DNA from: Chloroflexota bacterium
GTDB taxonomy: Bacteria; Chloroflexota; Anaerolineae; UBA4142
Assembly (NCBI GenBank): GCA_016200825.1
Contig: JACQEA010000250.1
Location: 1-6,160, forward strand
Length of the DNA: 6,160 nucleotides
Reading direction: 5' to 3'
Shown: positions 5,113 through 6,160 of the stretch, piece after piece
How positions within the stretch are numbered: position 1 is the stretch's first letter
How the letters are laid out: every line of letters begins with the position of its first letter
The notes under the pieces: model-generated
Told to the model about the DNA's origin: nothing
Databases searched by the model: none
The model's input: only the letters and a program-made list of their open reading frames with translations
Translations under genes and position numbers: made by a program

Positions 5113-6160
5113 CAATCCGCAATCCGCAATCCGCAATTCGCAATTTAGTTGTTGGCACACGCGGCTCGGCGCTCGCGCAATGGCAGACGAACTACGTGAT
5201 TGCGGCGCTCGGTCACATCGCGCCTGAAATAAAAATTGAAACACGGATCATCAAAACGTCGGGCGATAAAGACCAAACGCGTTCGCTCGCAGAATTCGGC
5301 GGGCTGGGCGTGTTCACCAAAGAAATTGAGAACGCATTGCTTGCTCGCGAAATTGATCTCGCAGTACATAGTCTCAAAGATCTTCCGACCGAGTTGGGCG
5401 ATGGGCTGACGATTGCGGCGATCACCGAACGTGAAGACGCGCGCGATTGCATTGTCTCGCGTCACCGTCTTGGTTTGATGCAGTTGCCACGCCGCGCGCG
5501 CATCGGTACATCATCTGTGCGGCGCAGTGCACAAATTCGCGCGCTTCGTCCCGACGCGCAAATTATCCAACTGCGCGGCAACGTGGACACGCGGCTCCGC
5601 AAAGCGCGAACGGAAGAATACGACGCGATCGTGATCGCGGCGGCGGGCATTATTCGATTGGGACGCGCGAGTGAGATCACCGAATATCTCTCGCTCGAAA
5701 CTTTTTTGCCCGACCCAGGGCAGGGCGCGCTCGCGATCGAAATTCGCGCCGACGATCCAGAGTTGGCAACTCTGATCTCGCAACTCGATCATACGCCGAC
5801 GCGCGCGGCGGTCACTGCTGAACGCGCATTCTTGCGCGCTCTCGGCGGCGGGTGTCGTATCCCAATTGGCACGTACGCTGAAATGCGCGGCGGTCAATTG
5901 CATCTCGACGCGTTGATTGCTTCGGACGATGGTTCGCGAATATCGCGCGGAGAAATCGTAGGCGAAGCGTTAGGCGCGGAAGAATTGGGCGCGAAATTAG
6001 CGGCGCGGTTAAATGTAGCGGCGAAGCATTCGCAAAATATTGGTGTCAGAGCGTTAAGCTTGGATGATCCCAGCAAGACGATCCAACAACTATTCGCGGC
6101 GAATGCCTCGCCCCTACGCGGACGAAAAATCCTCATCACACGCGCGCGCGAACAGGCGCA
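5109..6160 (+). CDS. hemC: Hydroxymethylbilane synthase, apparently fused to uroporphyrinogen-III synthase; right end cut by window
   Basis: 350 codons are visible and the frame is still open at the edge. HemC (about residues 13-302) polymerises four porphobilinogens into hydroxymethylbilane on a dipyrromethane cofactor. Motifs: LVVGTRGSALAQWQ (13-26), FTKEIE (69-74), HSLKDLPT with catalytic D91 (87-94), GTSSVRRSAQ (133-142), LRGNVDTRL (155-163), PGQGALAIE (203-211) and GGGCRIPIG with cofactor-attaching C249 (246-254). After a linker (303-336) comes RGRKILITRAREQA, which looks like the first strand of HemD (uroporphyrinogen-III synthase), the next enzyme of the pathway. ATG 5109 overlaps the hemL stop, so translation is coupled; no other in-frame start exists before the RGS region. 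Residues 2-12 are encoded by a heptamer array and replace the usual short N-terminus. The linker is encoded by a dispersed palindromic repeat. HemC is certain; the HemD fusion rests on the last 14 residues. Confidence 0.93.
   Translation, partial: MTIRNPQSAIRNLVVGTRGSALAQWQTNYVIAALGHIAPEIKIETRIIKTSGDKDQTRSLAEFGGLGVFTKEIENALLAREIDLAVHSLKDLPTELGDGLTIAAITEREDARDCIVSRHRLGLMQLPRRARIGTSSVRRSAQIRALRPDAQIIQLRGNVDTRLRKARTEEYDAIVIAAAGIIRLGRASEITEYLSLETFLPDPGQGALAIEIRADDPELATLISQLDHTPTRAAVTAERAFLRALGGGCRIPIGTYAEMRGGQLHLDALIASDDGSRISRGEIVGEALGAEELGAKLAARLNVAAKHSQNIGVRALSLDDPSKTIQQLFAANASPLRGRKILITRAREQA
5114..5146 (+). repeat. Heptamer tandem array (AATCCGC x3 plus AATTCGC) at the hemC start
   Basis: AATCCGC is repeated three times, followed by AATTCGC and AATTT. 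It begins 5 nt after the A of the hemC start codon and encodes I-R-N-P-Q-S-A-I-R-N-L, the N-terminal extension of HemC. The unit length (7) and the AAT-Y-N-S-C pattern match the array in hemL. Confidence 0.8.
6015..6117. repeat. Dispersed palindromic repeat, copy 2, in the hemC-hemD linker
   Basis: The left arm 6015-6033 (GTAGCGGCGAAGCATTCGC) and right arm 6099-6117 are inverted copies, 17 of 19 bp matching. Each differs by one base from the left arm of copy 1 or its complement. The 65-bp spacer is translated without a stop. The arms read V-A-A-K-H-S (from codon 303) and A-N-A-S-P-L (from codon 331). Confidence 0.8.

Noticed and set aside
1..6160. CRISPR array, tRNA or rRNA gene, insertion-sequence transposase
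   Set aside because: No regularly spaced direct repeats with spacers, no tRNA cloverleaf motif and no transposase-like frame was found by reading both strands.

Overview
The window looks like a piece of a Chloroflexota (Anaerolineae-like) chromosome. That is an inference from gene content, from the very heavy use of CGCG/GCGC-rich codons, and from short dispersed palindromic and heptameric repeats of a kind I associate with that phylum; no taxonomic marker in the window proves it. The organism makes tetrapyrroles by the C5 (glutamyl-tRNA) route.

Left part, minus strand (1-1350): the N-terminal 99 codons of arfB, a GGQ-type ribosome-rescue hydrolase, run off the left edge. A 195-bp gap follows, holding a MITE-like inverted-repeat element and a possible terminator hairpin. 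Then comes a complete sseA, a two-domain 3-mercaptopyruvate sulfurtransferase. Its leader carries a hairpin set that reads like a transcription attenuator: a GC-rich stem with a 7-U run about 20 nt before the start codon, with mutually exclusive alternative stems.

Middle (1351-1680): a 330-bp divergent intergenic region. Besides the sseA leader it has a plausible sigma70-type promoter pointing right, with a perfect TTGAC-CT-GTCAA dyad over its -35.

Right part, plus strand (1681-6160): a tightly packed heme/siroheme biosynthesis operon. It comprises a MerR/BldC-like HTH regulator with a helical C-terminal domain, hemA (glutamyl-tRNA reductase), hemL (glutamate-1-semialdehyde aminomutase), and hemC (hydroxymethylbilane synthase). 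The hemC frame does not stop: it runs into what looks like the start of hemD (uroporphyrinogen-III synthase) at the right edge. HemA makes glutamate-1-semialdehyde, HemL makes 5-aminolevulinate, HemC makes hydroxymethylbilane and HemD closes the ring. hemB is not in the window.

The most notable signal is a dispersed repeat with 19-bp inverted arms about 65 bp apart. It occurs twice, over the 3' end of hemA and in the hemC-hemD linker. Both copies enter the host gene in the same codon phase and both are translated, giving V-G/A-A-K-H-S. Two heptamer tandem arrays also lie inside coding sequence, in hemL and at the very start of hemC.
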